Counted from the stretch's first letter, positions 27,601 through 36,240 are shown. The stretch is DNA of 64,000 bases from an uncultured Acetatifactor sp. (GCA_934402315.1 CAKRTS010000006.1:62001-126000); one strand, 5' to 3'. Notes: a model not told the origin generated them from the sequence alone. A program made the numbers and translations.

Positions 27601-29228
27601 AACGGAATCGGCACCTGCGGATTGACAAAGGTGGAAAATCTGTCCACGACCTCACCGCCGCAGACCTTCACCGCACCGATCTCGATGATACGGTTATTCA
27701 CCGGTGAGAAGCCCGTTGTCTCAATATCAAAGACGACAAAATCATCCTCCAGCGTCTGCCCTCTGTCCCCGGTGACGATCTCCTTCAGGTCGTCCACCAG
27801 ATACGCCTCGACGCCGTACAATACCTTGAAGAAATCCTGCTTGTCCGGATTTGGATCGCCCGCCTCCGCACGCTTTCCCTTTTCCTCCTTCCAGAGATCG
27901 TCCCAGACATGGTTCGCGTCGGTAAAGCTCTGCACAACGCCGTGGTCTGTGATGGCAATCGCCCTGTGCCCCCATTTGTAAGCGCGCTTTACGATGTCCT
28001 TCGCCTCGGACACACCGTCCATATCGCTCATCTTTGTATGACAATGAAGCTCCACACGTTTATGCGGCGCCGTATCCATTCTCGTCGTCGTGAAATCCGA
28101 AATCTTCTTGATTCCCGCGATTGTGCCGATTGTCAGCTCATGGTCGAACTTATCCAGATTGACGACACCCTTGATCTTGACAAAGCTGCCGGGCTTCACT
28201 CCCTTTAACAGTTCATCCTTGAATTCCGTCTTCGTAAACAGCTTGACTCCGATGGTATCGGTGAAGTCCGTGACATCGAACATGACGATCGACTTCTCAT
28301 TCTTGATGTCGCGGCTGTCCGCCTTCAGAACCTTTCCGCGGATAATCACCTCTCCCATCTCGCCGATGATGTCCTCAATGCGTAGGATTTCCTCATCCTC
28401 AAAATCTCTCCCGTAGATCACATCGGGATTTTCGGACTGCTTCAGGGTCTTCGTATAATCTCCGCCCCTGCGGAATTCGCCCCTGCTCTTGCGGAACTCG
28501 CCTCCAAAGCTCTTGCCGCCGAACTGCTTTCCGCCCGCCGACGTCGTGCCACCCCTGCTCTGTCGTCCGGCAGTGTCCGCCGCAGTCTTCGCCTGGGAGC
28601 CTTCCGCCTGTCCGGCATTCTCCTGCGCCTTCTGCTCGCTCTTTGCATGGCTGACCCGCTTTGCGATCTCATCGACCTTCATCTGGATCTTCAGCGCATC
28701 ATCCTCCGCAAACTTCCCTGTCACAGCCTCCCGGTATTCAATCCCGATATTGCAGCGCAGTCCGCAGCGCTCTATAAAAATTTTCTCAAGGACACGCACG
28801 AGCTCCGCCTCCTTGCTATGGTTAAGCACCGTGTCCTCCACCGTCAACGTCATCTTCTCTTCGCCGGAATAGGTGATCTCTGCCGTCCGAAATGCCGTGT
28901 ACTCAATATGGCTGTACTCCCGGAGTTCCTCAAGAATGCTGTCCCTGTATTCCTTCATCAGATTCTCCGGTGTGTACTGGGAGGAAAGCTCAAAACGCTC
29001 CTGAATGATGACCGAAAGCACCGCGTCCGGAAAAAGCTGCTTCTTGATCTCTGCCTCCGTCTTACGAATATCCGTCTTTAAGATGAGCCTTGTGCTGAAC
29101 AGATAGATGCGCAGCACATCCTTCCGCTTTGAGGTCGAGACTCTGTCGATCACTGCCTGTTCCAGCCGGTCATGCAGCGGCGATTCAATTTTCAAAGTAG
29201 GAAATACCTCAAAAAAAGGCTTGCTCAT
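24609..29228 (-). CDS. polC: DNA polymerase III alpha subunit, Gram-positive PolC type
   Basis: 1539 residues, the main replicative polymerase with built-in proofreading. Order: N-terminal domain, a Gly/Arg/Ser-rich low-complexity linker (~200-260, with GGKQFGGKSFGGEF), OB fold, PHP domain (ELHCHTKMSDMDG) interrupted by the DEDD 3'-5' exonuclease (VVFDIETTGFSP near 497; HNANFD), a four-Cys zinc finger (CSKCHYSD ... CPVCGEPLH near 990-1020), and the C-family palm with acidic residues in DKEPDIDLNFSGE near 1043. It is about 100 residues longer than Bacillus PolC, in part because of the linker. The start codon directly follows the ispG stop (TAG-ATG). Confidence 0.97.
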   Translation of the reverse strand: MSKPFFEVFPTLKIESPLHDRLEQAVIDRVSTSKRKDVLRIYLFSTRLILKTDIRKTEAEIKKQLFPDAVLSVIIQERFELSSQYTPENLMKEYRDSILEELREYSHIEYTAFRTAEITYSGEEKMTLTVEDTVLNHSKEAELVRVLEKIFIERCGLRCNIGIEYREAVTGKFAEDDALKIQMKVDEIAKRVSHAKSEQKAQENAGQAEGSQAKTAADTAGRQSRGGTTSAGGKQFGGKSFGGEFRKSRGEFRRGGDYTKTLKQSENPDVIYGRDFEDEEILRIEDIIGEMGEVIIRGKVLKADSRDIKNEKSIVMFDVTDFTDTIGVKLFTKTEFKDELLKGVKPGSFVKIKGVVNLDKFDHELTIGTIAGIKKISDFTTTRMDTAPHKRVELHCHTKMSDMDGVSEAKDIVKRAYKWGHRAIAITDHGVVQSFTDANHVWDDLWKEEKGKRAEAGDPNPDKQDFFKVLYGVEAYLVDDLKEIVTGDRGQTLEDDFVVFDIETTGFSPVNNRIIEIGAVKVCGGEVVDRFSTFVNPQVPIPFEIEKLTSIRDDMVMDAPLIEEVLPRFLEFCRDCVLVAHNANFDMSFIIENSRRQGLPTDYTFVDTVGIARVLLSNQSKHTLDAVAKTLNISLENHHRAVDDAECTAWIFVKFIKMLAEQEIVTLSQVNAMGAASVDLVRKLPSYHAIILAKNDLGRINLYRLVSQSHLTYFNRHPRIPKSLVMKYREGLILGSACEAGELYRALLDGQSDMQIARLVNFYDYLEIQPCGNNKFMIASEKIRNINSIEDIQEVNRRIVKLGEQFHKPVVATCDVHFLDPEDEIYRRIIMAGKGFDDADDQAPLFLHTTEEMLEEFSYLGSDKAYEIVVKNTNMIADMCETIAPVRPDKCPPVIPDSDKTLTKICYDRAHELYGPDLPKIVEERLQRELNSIIKNGFAVMYIIAQKLVWKSVEDGYLVGSRGSVGSSFVATMSGITEINPLSPHYYCSKCHYSDFDSDEVKAYAGTAGIDMPDKVCPVCGEPLHKEGFDIPFETFLGFKGDKEPDIDLNFSGEYQSKAHKYTEVIFGAGQTFRAGTIATLADKTAFGYVKNYYEERGKHKRNSEIDRIVMGCVGVRRSTGQHPGGIVVLPLGQDINSFTPVQHPANDMTTDTITTHFDYHSIDHNLLKLDILGHDDPTMIRMLQDLTGRDPLTIPLDGRDVMSLFQNTDALGITPEQIGGTKLGCLGIPEFGTDFAMNMVIEAQPQTFSDLVRISGLSHGTNVWVGNAQDLIRDGIATISTCVCTRDDIMTYLINKGVEPEKSFKIMEAVRKGTVAKKKIDPKLWEAWKEDMLAHDVPQWYLESCQKIEYMFPKAHAAAYVMMAWRIAYCKIHYPLAYYGAFFSIRAKAFSYEQMCQGQAHMEAIMKEYKRRMDAVSNKEPGAQPLSNKEELAYGDMRVVQEMYARGFQFEPIDIFRAKSRSFQIVGDKLMPSLSSIDGLGEKAADAIVEAAKDGPFLSRDDFRERTKVSKTIVDLMAELGLLGDLPESNQLSLFDFQ

Positions 29229-30290
29229 CTATTTTTCACCCGTCCAGTTATCCAACTCGTATTTCAATGCATTTAAAAGCTGATCCTCCGGCACCTTGCG
29301 GATAATCTCACCCTTTTTGATGAGCAGTCCCTCACCGCGTCCGCCGGCGATTCCCAGATCTGCCTCTCGCGCTTCGCCGGGGCCGTTTACCGCACAGCCC
29401 ATCACTGCCACCTTGATGTCCAGCGGGTAGTCCTCTACCAGTGCCTCCACCTTCGACGCCAGTCCGATCAGATCAATCTGGGTTCTGCCGCAGGTAGGGC
29501 AAGACACCACCTCGATACCGCCCCCACGCAGTCCGAGCGTCCTCAGAATCAGCCGTGCCGACCTGACCTCCTCGACCGGGTCGCCGGTCAGGGAAACGCG
29601 GATCGTATCGCCGATTCCTTTGCTCAGGATCAATCCAAGCCCGATTGCCGACTTGATGTTTCCGCTGCGCACGGTTCCCGCCTCGGTGATCCCCACATGC
29701 AGGGGATAGTCCGTTCTGTCCGCCAGAAGCTCATGCGCCCTGACGCACATGAGTACATCTGAGGATTTGATGCTGATTACGAGATTGCGGTAATCGAGCT
29801 CCTCGATCATTCGCACCTTATCCAGAGCACTCTCCACAATACCCTCCGCCGTCACACCGCCGTACTTTTCAAGGAGCGGTTTCTCGAGGGAACCGCTGTT
29901 CACTCCCACACGGATCGGGATCTCCCGCTCCCTCGCCGCATCCACCACTGCCTTTACCTTCTCGGCGCTTCCGATATTTCCGGGATTGATCCTGATCTTA
30001 TCCGCGCCGTTCTCAATTGCGGCGATCGCCATCCGGTAATCAAAATGAATATCCGCCACGAGCGGAATGTGTATCTGCTTCTTAATCCCGCTGAGCGCCT
30101 TTGCCGCTTCCTGTGTCGGAACCGTGCAGCGGATAATCTCACAGCCCGCCTTCTCCAGCGCAAGAATCTGCGCTACGGTCGCCTCCACATCCTCTGTCTT
30201 CGTATTGGTCATCGACTGGATCAGAATAGGATTTCCACCGCCTATCTTACGATCCCCGATCCGTACAACCCTTGTATTCTCTCTATACAT
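29229..30290 (-). CDS. ispG: 4-hydroxy-3-methylbut-2-en-1-yl diphosphate synthase (flavodoxin)
   Basis: 353 residues. IspG converts methylerythritol cyclodiphosphate to HMBPP in the non-mevalonate isoprenoid pathway using a [4Fe-4S] cluster. Cluster ligands are visible: Cys264 and Cys267 (SCPTCGRT), Cys299 ([10 protein letters not shown]) and Glu306. The N-terminal TIM-barrel stretches [10 protein letters not shown] and [11 protein letters not shown] are intact. The dxr-rseP genes that usually precede it are not here. It shares an operon with polC, an arrangement conserved in Firmicutes, behind the promoter at 30347-30375. Confidence 0.97.
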   Translation of the reverse strand: MYRENTRVVRIGDRKIGGGNPILIQSMTNTKTEDVEATVAQILALEKAGCEIIRCTVPTQEAAKALSGIKKQIHIPLVADIHFDYRMAIAAIENGADKIRINPGNIGSAEKVKAVVDAAREREIPIRVGVNSGSLEKPLLEKYGGVTAEGIVESALDKVRMIEELDYRNLVISIKSSDVLMCVRAHELLADRTDYPLHVGITEAGTVRSGNIKSAIGLGLILSKGIGDTIRVSLTGDPVEEVRSARLILRTLGLRGGGIEVVSCPTCGRTQIDLIGLASKVEALVEDYPLDIKVAVMGCAVNGPGEAREADLGIAGGRGEGLLIKKGEIIRKVPEDQLLNALKYELDNWTGEK

Positions 30291-30346
30291 ACATCCTCAT
30301 TTCCGCGCCTGTACGCGCCACAATGAATCAAACCACAATATATCTC

Positions 30347-30375
30347 ATCATAGCCTCTATTTCCGGATTGTGCAA
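30347..30375 (-). promoter_or_regulatory. SigA-type promoter of ispG-polC
   Basis: Minus strand: TTGCAC, 17-base spacer, TATGAT, about 57 bases before ispG. Confidence 0.6.
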
Positions 30376-30404
30376 GGCATCAAAATTACCAAATCTTTAT
30401 ACCG

Positions 30405-31388
30405 TCAATTTCCGGCGCGGCAGAATTGTCCCGGGCTCACCTGCACCGCCAGCTTTTCCATGCAGAGCCGTATCAGATAAACGTTAATCTGTTCATCCCT
30501 GTATTTCTGCGGCAGAGAGGCGCGGATATGATCCACCGACTTCGGTGTCAGCTCCAGCTGCCGGAAGATTTCTGCCAGAAGCGGATTTTCCGCCAGAAGC
30601 TGTCTGTTACCCTCTTCCATAGCTGTCTCAAAGCCCTTATGCTTTTTGCCGCTCCTGCCCGGTTCAAGCCGCTGCACCCTCTCCCGGGCTGCCGGAGCGC
30701 GTCTTCCGTAGATGCCCCGAAGCTCCTCCGCCAGTTCTTCCGGGTCGAGGAGCACCGCCGCTCCCAGCTTCACAAGCCTGTTGCAGCCGCTGCTCAGCGC
30801 ATCCGTCACTCTCCCCGGCACCGCATAGACCTCCTTCCCCTGCTCCAGTGCCATATCAACCGTAATCAGGGTTCCGCTCTTTTCCCTCGCCTCCACGACG
30901 ACCACCGCGTCCGCGAGCCCGCTGACAATCCGGTTTCTCGGCGGAAAATTCCGTGAAAGCGCAGGTGTCCCCGGCGGATATTCCGACAGAACTCCTCCCC
31001 GCTCCCGCAGCCTTTCATAAAGCCTGCGGTTCCTCGCCGGATAGCAGACATCCACGCCGCTGCCGAGCACGGCGAAGGAGCTGCCTCCCGCATCCAGCGC
31101 CGCCGTCTGCCCGATGCCGTCAATTCCCCTCGCCATCCCGCTGACAACCTGTATGCCGTTTCTTCCCATGCACTCCCCGAGCCGCGCCGCGACATAGCTT
31201 CCATACTCCGAACACTCCCTCGCCCCGATAATCGCCACCGAAGGGACCTTCTCCTCCGGCAGCTTTCCAAGCACATAAAGCCTATCCGGCGGGTCGGGAA
31301 TCTCCAGAAGCCGCGCCGGATAATCCCGCTCCCCCCTCTCCACCATACGTATTCCCGCCTCCCTCGGCGTTTTATTATCCATCTCCAT
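30405..31388 (-). CDS. dprA: DNA-processing protein DprA
   Basis: 327 residues. DprA loads RecA on single-stranded DNA during natural transformation and is widely present outside competent species. The Rossmann-like core is complete: VAIIGARECSEYG, GMARGIDGIGQTAALDAGG, the SEYPPGTPALSRNFPPRN motif and AREKSGTLITVDMALEQG. A C-terminal winged-helix follows (ELTPKSVDHIRASL). RBS GGAGGAG precedes the ATG. It is downstream of yifB, separated by palindromic repeat copy B. Confidence 0.95.
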   Translation of the reverse strand: MEMDNKTPREAGIRMVERGERDYPARLLEIPDPPDRLYVLGKLPEEKVPSVAIIGARECSEYGSYVAARLGECMGRNGIQVVSGMARGIDGIGQTAALDAGGSSFAVLGSGVDVCYPARNRRLYERLRERGGVLSEYPPGTPALSRNFPPRNRIVSGLADAVVVVEAREKSGTLITVDMALEQGKEVYAVPGRVTDALSSGCNRLVKLGAAVLLDPEELAEELRGIYGRRAPAARERVQRLEPGRSGKKHKGFETAMEEGNRQLLAENPLLAEIFRQLELTPKSVDHIRASLPQKYRDEQINVYLIRLCMEKLAVQVSPGQFCRAGN

Positions 31389-31450
31389 CCTTCTCCTCCT
31401 CTTTGTAAATCCTTATGGGTATCATGAAACTCGCCAATCTTCCGCCAACA

Positions 31451-31590
31451 GTTGCACAGGATGCACCTGACCACAAGCAGCGCACTCTGGAGCCGCCGGT
31501 GCTTAGTCTCCGTACTGTGGAGACTTATGCACCGCTGCGTGCGGAAGGTAGCGAGAGCGTGCCTGCGGTGGTCTGTGCAGCCTGCGCAAC
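31451..31590 (+). repeat. Dispersed palindromic element, copy B
   Basis: A 140-base imperfect palindrome in the yifB-dprA gap. It has the same three-tier fold as copy A, but with compensated arms: GTTGCACAGGATGCAC/GTGCAGCCTGCGCAAC outside and CGGTGC/GCACCG inside. The loop bases differ (GTACTGT versus GTACTAG). In the dprA-yifB transcript it appears as its reverse complement. Confidence 0.85.
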
Positions 31591-31609
31591 GTCACTCGCC
31601 GAACTCCCC

Positions 31610-33154
31610 CTATATCCAATACTCCAACGACGGTCTGAAAAACGACGCCTCCAGCAGATGTTCCCCTTTAATCTGCTCCTCCCCCGCGAGGTCGGCAATC
31701 GTCCGCGCCACCTTCAATATCCTGTGATACGCCCTTGCGCTGAGCTGCAGGGAATGATACAGCTGCTCCATATACGCCTGTTCCTCCTCGCCGAGCGGGC
31801 AGAACTTCTCTATGTTCGCCGCGTCGATATCCGCATTGAACCTGCATCCTGTGCCGCGGAACCGCTCCGTCTGACGCTCGCGCGCCAGCCGCACCCTCTC
31901 CCGGATGACCGCACTGGACTCCGCCTTCCGCCCGCCTCTCAGCCCCGCGAGCTCCACCGGCTGAAGCTCCACGCAGAGGTCGATCCGGTCAAGGATCGGC
32001 CCTGAGACCTTTCCCATATACCGCTTCACCTGCGGCTCCGTACAGCGGCAGCGGTTTCTGTCCGGATAAAAGCCGCACGGGCAGGGATTCATCGCGCATA
32101 CCAGCATGAAATCGCTCGGATAAGTGACATTTCCGCCGACCCTTACAATATTGACCTTATGCTCCTCCAGCGGCTGCCGCAGGGAGTCCAGCGCGATTCT
32201 CTGGAACTCCGGCAGCTCATCCAGAAAGAGGACGCCTCTGTGCGCCAGAGAGATCATCCCCGGCATGGGATTGGAGCCGCCGCCGACCAGCGCCGCCTGT
32301 GAGATCGTATGGTGCGGACTCCTGAAGGGCCTCTCGTCCACAAGCGCGGTTCCCTCCTCCAGCAGCCCTGCGACACTGAGAATGGATGTCACCTCAAGGC
32401 TTTCATCCCTTGTCAATGGCGGCAGGATGCCCGGAATGCGCTTGGCAATCATCGATTTTCCGGCGCCCGGCGGTCCCACCATCAGCAGATTATGGAAGCC
32501 CGCTGCCGCTATTTCTGCCGCACGCCTTGCCGTCTCCTGCCCGCTGACCTGCTCGAAATCCGGCATTCCCTCACGCACGCTCTTCTCATCGCCCTCCCCG
32601 TTTTCCTCCAAGACGGCCGGAAGGATTTCCTCCCGCTCGACGGCATTCGCCGCAAGGAAACGCAGTACCTCCCGGATATGCCCGGCTCCACGCACACGGA
32701 TTCCGCTGATCGCGGCTCCTTCCTTTGCATTTGCAGACGGCACAATACACTCCCTGATTCCTCTCGCCGCAGCCTCCCTCACGATCGGCAGAACTCCCCG
32801 CACCTTCTTGATCTCTCCGTCAAGCCCGAGTTCTCCGAGGAAAAGGATTCCGTCCGCGGCGGCAGGCTCAAAATACTCCATGGCTCCCAGCAGTCCGACC
32901 GCGATCGGGAGATCAAATGCCGTGCCCTCCTTCCTTCTGTCCGCGGGCGACAGATTGACTGTGATCCTCTTCGGCGGCAGGTCAATCCCGACATTTTTTA
33001 ATGCCACGACAACCCGTTCCCGGGATTCTCTCACTTCGCCTCCCAGCGAACCGACCATTGTAAACCCCGGCAGCCCTCTTGCAACATCCACCTCCACCGA
33101 GACAGGATAAGCGGACACTCCAAGCAGAGCGCCGGACAAAACTGTACTGTACAT
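31610..33154 (-). CDS. comM: YifB/ComM-family Mg-chelatase-like AAA+ ATPase
   Basis: About 514 residues from the ATG at 33154, which carries AAAGGAGGTACTTGT; the ORF continues 39 codons further without support. Domains: an N-terminal Lon-protease-like fold (~1-170), a Mg-chelatase AAA+ core with Walker A VGPPGAGKSM at 226-234 and Walker B GVLFLDELPEF, and a C-terminal Mg-chelatase-related region ending near LEYWI. ComM in Gram-negatives is a helicase that aids branch migration in transformation; the Firmicute homologue is presumed similar. It lies upstream of dprA, a common pairing. Confidence 0.92.
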   Translation of the reverse strand: MYSTVLSGALLGVSAYPVSVEVDVARGLPGFTMVGSLGGEVRESRERVVVALKNVGIDLPPKRITVNLSPADRRKEGTAFDLPIAVGLLGAMEYFEPAAADGILFLGELGLDGEIKKVRGVLPIVREAAARGIRECIVPSANAKEGAAISGIRVRGAGHIREVLRFLAANAVEREEILPAVLEENGEGDEKSVREGMPDFEQVSGQETARRAAEIAAAGFHNLLMVGPPGAGKSMIAKRIPGILPPLTRDESLEVTSILSVAGLLEEGTALVDERPFRSPHHTISQAALVGGGSNPMPGMISLAHRGVLFLDELPEFQRIALDSLRQPLEEHKVNIVRVGGNVTYPSDFMLVCAMNPCPCGFYPDRNRCRCTEPQVKRYMGKVSGPILDRIDLCVELQPVELAGLRGGRKAESSAVIRERVRLARERQTERFRGTGCRFNADIDAANIEKFCPLGEEEQAYMEQLYHSLQLSARAYHRILKVARTIADLAGEEQIKGEHLLEASFFRPSLEYWI

Positions 33155-33295
33155 ACAAGTACCTCCTTTACATAATGAAATTATTTGATTTGGAATTTTG
33201 TTGAAATAAGGAATAATGAATAAAAAAGATTTCTCAGAAGCTCCTGCGGAAGCCGCACCGTAATACGGCATCCACAGGATGCATTTGATTCATTC

Positions 33296-34351
33296 TCAAT
33301 GGAGCTTCATTTCCATGGTATCCGGATCCTGCGCGAACTGGATCGCATTTTCACGGGTGATCTTTCTCTCCTGATAAAGCTGGGTGATCGCCTCGTCCAT
33401 AGTAATCATACCGAGACGCCGGTTCGTCTGCATGACGCTTGACAGCTGATGGGATTTTCCTTCCCGGATCAGATTCCGCACCGCATGGTTCGCATGCATG
33501 ACCTCAAATGCCGCCACACGTCCCTTGCCGTCCACCGTCGGAATCAGCTGTTGCGAGATTACCGCCTCCAGCACATTTGCAAACTGGACTCTGATCTGCT
33601 GCTGCTGATGCGGCGGGAAAACATCGATGACACGGTCGACTGTGCTTGCCGCCCCGATCGTATGCAGTGTGGAGAGCACCAGATGCCCCGTCTCCGCAGC
33701 CGTAATTGCGACGCTGATCGTCTCAAAATCTCTCATCTCTCCCACAAGGATGACGTCGGGATCTTCGCGCAGCGCAGCTCTCAGGGCATTCGCATAATTT
33801 TCACTGTCAAGCCCGATCTCCCTCTGGTTCACCATGGACATTTTATGCTGATGGAGATATTCGATCGGGTCTTCCAGCGTAATCACATGGGCATCCCGGT
33901 TGTTGTTGATCTTGTCTATGATTGCCGCCAGTGTCGTTGACTTTCCGCTTCCCGTAGGCCCTGTGACCAGCACAAGCCCTCTCTTTCTCTGATACAGGTC
34001 GATCACCGACTCCGGCACGCCCAGCTCTTCGGGTGTCGGAACCTTTGTGCCGACAAGACGGAAGGCAATCGCCACACTTCCTCTCTGCTTGTAGGCATTG
34101 ACACGGAAGCGTCCGCAATTCGGTATGGAAAATGAAAAGTCGTACTCTCCCCGCTCCTCGAATTTCTCGCGCTGCGCCTCCGTCATGACACTGATCAGAA
34201 TGTCCAGCGTATCCGCCGGCAGCATCTTGGAATAATTCATTGTAAGGAGGTCACCGTTGACCCGCATCTTCGGCGGAATTCCCACGGTCAAATGTACATC
34301 GCTCGCGCCGGCCTCCTTCGCCTCGCGCAGTATTTCTTCAATTATGGGCAT
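33296..34351 (-). CDS. pilT: PilT-type ATPase (type IV pilus retraction)
   Basis: 351 residues with every PilT motif: Walker A GPTGSGKSTT at 131-139, Asp box VITLEDPIEYLH, Walker B VILVGEMRDFETI, His box HLVLSTLHTIGA, and the C-terminal AVRNLIREGKSHQL (the AIRNLIRE signature). It should be a hexameric cytoplasmic motor that depolymerises pilin. No pilin, PilB, PilC or PilM gene is in the window, so its partners are elsewhere. Its start overlaps the end of the HD-domain gene by 14 bases, showing a coupled pair. Confidence 0.93.
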   Translation of the reverse strand: MPIIEEILREAKEAGASDVHLTVGIPPKMRVNGDLLTMNYSKMLPADTLDILISVMTEAQREKFEERGEYDFSFSIPNCGRFRVNAYKQRGSVAIAFRLVGTKVPTPEELGVPESVIDLYQRKRGLVLVTGPTGSGKSTTLAAIIDKINNNRDAHVITLEDPIEYLHQHKMSMVNQREIGLDSENYANALRAALREDPDVILVGEMRDFETISVAITAAETGHLVLSTLHTIGAASTVDRVIDVFPPHQQQQIRVQFANVLEAVISQQLIPTVDGKGRVAAFEVMHANHAVRNLIREGKSHQLSSVMQTNRRLGMITMDEAITQLYQERKITRENAIQFAQDPDTMEMKLH

Positions 34352-35456
34352 TGCTTTCCTCTTTTCTCTGATTCAGCATCTTATTTACAGTCTCCCGATC
34401 CATGATATACCGGTTATCCATTGTCTTCATAATATCTACGATATAGAGACTCGCATTCCGCTCCAGCGCAAGATCAAGAATACTGTTATCCCTGAACATC
34501 AGCAGGGTCGGTCTCAGAATATCCTTCTCATTCTCAATCAGTACCAGTGCCTTCTCCCTCGTATTCAGCTCGACGCTGACTCCAGGAATCAAAATATTGA
34601 CCGATCGGATCAGCGCATCCACTACCTTCGGATCATAGACATCCTGGTACTTTTTAAATTCCAGTATCGCCTTGACCTCGGACTCCGCCTTCCCCTGAAA
34701 ATCCATCGCCGTGAGCTCGTCATACCGGTTTGCCACTGCAAGCACCCTCGAGGCGATCAAAACCCGCGTATCCGTTGCCTTATGCCCGTTTTCCAGATCC
34801 TTGAGCTTTAATGCCTGCAGACAGATCTTCCGAATCCGCTCGCCGTCCGGCAATGCCTCCTCCAGAATACCGAGTCCCTCTGCCTGCTCCAGATAAATTT
34901 TCAGCCGGTTCTCCTTTGTCGCCTCCTTCGCAAAGAGGATCTCCTTCGGAACCCTCAGCTTCCCAATATCGTGGAGCACCGCCGCCTGTACCGCCTGCAG
35001 GCGTTCCTCCGGGAGCAGATCCATCGCGTTAGCAATCAGCGTACACAAAATCGCAACATTGAGGGAATGGCTGCACACATAGTCATCCCTGCTGCGCAGA
35101 TTCTGGTAAAAATTGATTTTTCCCTCGTGTCCACTGTACTTTTTGATAATCAGTGACACAATACTCGGCAGACGCTCCGTCCTTCCCATAGCCAGAAGCC
35201 TCTGCAGCTCATCCTGCATGGCGAAGACCGTCATGATCTGGAAGCGCTCGAAATCAAGATCCTCCTCCGAAATCGGCGGAAGCGGCTCTGCCGGTTCCAG
35301 AATATAGACACCTAACAGCCCAAAGTTCCTGACACTCTCGATTGTCTGCGCCGTCAATTTTGAATTTCTCTCAAACAGGAGTACGCCTGATTTATTGTAA
35401 ATAGGTCTCGCAAGCCGCATTCCTTTTTTGAGTTCTGCTGTCTCGATAAATTTCAT
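34338..35456 (-). CDS. Degenerate HD-GYP-type protein
   Basis: 372 residues. The N-terminus (~1-55, ETAELKKGMRLARPIYNKSG) is the small domain common before HD-GYP modules. An HD core follows, with His130 in YVCSHSLNVA and the His162-Asp163 pair in VLHDIGKLRVP. The later HHExxDGxGYP part of an active cyclic-di-GMP phosphodiesterase is replaced by CLQALKLKDLENGHKA, although the next block LIASRVLAVANRYDELTA aligns well. It probably does not hydrolyse c-di-GMP but may bind it or another ligand. It is coupled to pilT and has a strong promoter and RBS (GGGGGAG). Confidence 0.85.
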   Translation of the reverse strand: MKFIETAELKKGMRLARPIYNKSGVLLFERNSKLTAQTIESVRNFGLLGVYILEPAEPLPPISEEDLDFERFQIMTVFAMQDELQRLLAMGRTERLPSIVSLIIKKYSGHEGKINFYQNLRSRDDYVCSHSLNVAILCTLIANAMDLLPEERLQAVQAAVLHDIGKLRVPKEILFAKEATKENRLKIYLEQAEGLGILEEALPDGERIRKICLQALKLKDLENGHKATDTRVLIASRVLAVANRYDELTAMDFQGKAESEVKAILEFKKYQDVYDPKVVDALIRSVNILIPGVSVELNTREKALVLIENEKDILRPTLLMFRDNSILDLALERNASLYIVDIMKTMDNRYIMDRETVNKMLNQRKEESNAHN

Positions 35457-35484
35457 TTGTACTCCCCCTTTTTGTCCCTCTTAT

Positions 35485-35513
35485 ATTATATACGCTACGG
35501 TTGTAAATGACAA
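35485..35513 (-). promoter_or_regulatory. Strong SigA-type promoter of the HD-pilT unit
   Basis: Minus strand: TTGTCA, 17-base spacer, consensus TATAAT, ~29 bases before the HD gene. Confidence 0.75.
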
Positions 35514-35534
35514 ATGGAAATTTCTTTGTTTTGC

Positions 35535-36170
35535 TTATTCCTGCCCGAATTTTTTCCGAAGCTTCTGCAAGGCCTTCTTCTCGATCCTCGAGACATAGCT
35601 GCGGGAGATACCCATTTCCGCTCCGATCTCATTCTGCGTCGCCTCGCGCCTGCCGTTCAACCCATAACGCATTGTCAGAATCTCCCGTTCCCTCGGTGTC
35701 AGCACCTCCTCCATCAGAAGGAACAGCTTCCGGATATTTGCGGACAGCTCCATATTTTCCAGAATGTCCGGCTGCTGTTGCTCCATGACATCCATCAGAT
35801 GTATTTCATTCCCTTCTTTATCCTGTCCGATCGGCTCGAAAAGCGAGACCTCCCTGGAGGTCTTGCGCTTTCCCCGAAGCAGCATCAGAAGCTCATTGTC
35901 AATACACCGGCAGGCATAGGTCGCCAGTCTGCCCTTTCTGTCATCGAAAGTATCCACTGCCTTAATCAGCCCGATACAGCCGATCGAGATCAGGTCGTCC
36001 ATATCCTCATCCGCATTTTGATACTTCTTGGCAACATGGGCAACCAGTCTCATATTGCGTTCGATCAGAATATCCTTTGCCTGCTTCGCCTGTTCCGCAG
36101 TACCCTCTCTCAGCAGCCGGACACACTCCGCTTCTTCTCCCTGAGTCAGTGGTTTTTGAAAGGTTTTCAA
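35535..36170 (-). CDS. sigK: Sporulation sigma factor SigK, without pro-sequence
   Basis: 211 residues. Sigma-70 regions 2 and 4 are complete: NMRLVAHVAKKYQNADEDMD, LISIGCIGLIKAVDTFD, YACRCIDNELLMLLR, then region 4 TPREREILTMRYGLNG and the helix-turn-helix ISRSYVSRIEKKAL. The EVSLFEPIGQDKEGNEI stretch between the two regions is typical of SigK, the late mother-cell sigma factor. The frame starts at TTG (36168-36170) with a GGGGGG tract 5 bases upstream. An in-frame TAG 10 codons upstream rules out the ~20-residue pro-sequence of Bacillus pro-SigK. The gene is intact, with no skin-type insertion. Confidence 0.88.
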   Translation of the reverse strand: MKTFQKPLTQGEEAECVRLLREGTAEQAKQAKDILIERNMRLVAHVAKKYQNADEDMDDLISIGCIGLIKAVDTFDDRKGRLATYACRCIDNELLMLLRGKRKTSREVSLFEPIGQDKEGNEIHLMDVMEQQQPDILENMELSANIRKLFLLMEEVLTPREREILTMRYGLNGRREATQNEIGAEMGISRSYVSRIEKKALQKLRKKFGQE

Positions 36171-36240
36171 GACAGCCCCCCGCGGATTACTCTTAACAAT
36201 AGTCTATGTAACCGGCATCCGCCCGGTGCCTGTCATACCG

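Noticed and set aside
31429..31600. 7-bp direct repeat ACTCGCC on both sides of palindrome copy B as a target-site duplication
   Set aside because: The two copies lie at unequal distances (15 and 3 bases) from the palindrome ends and copy A has no counterpart.
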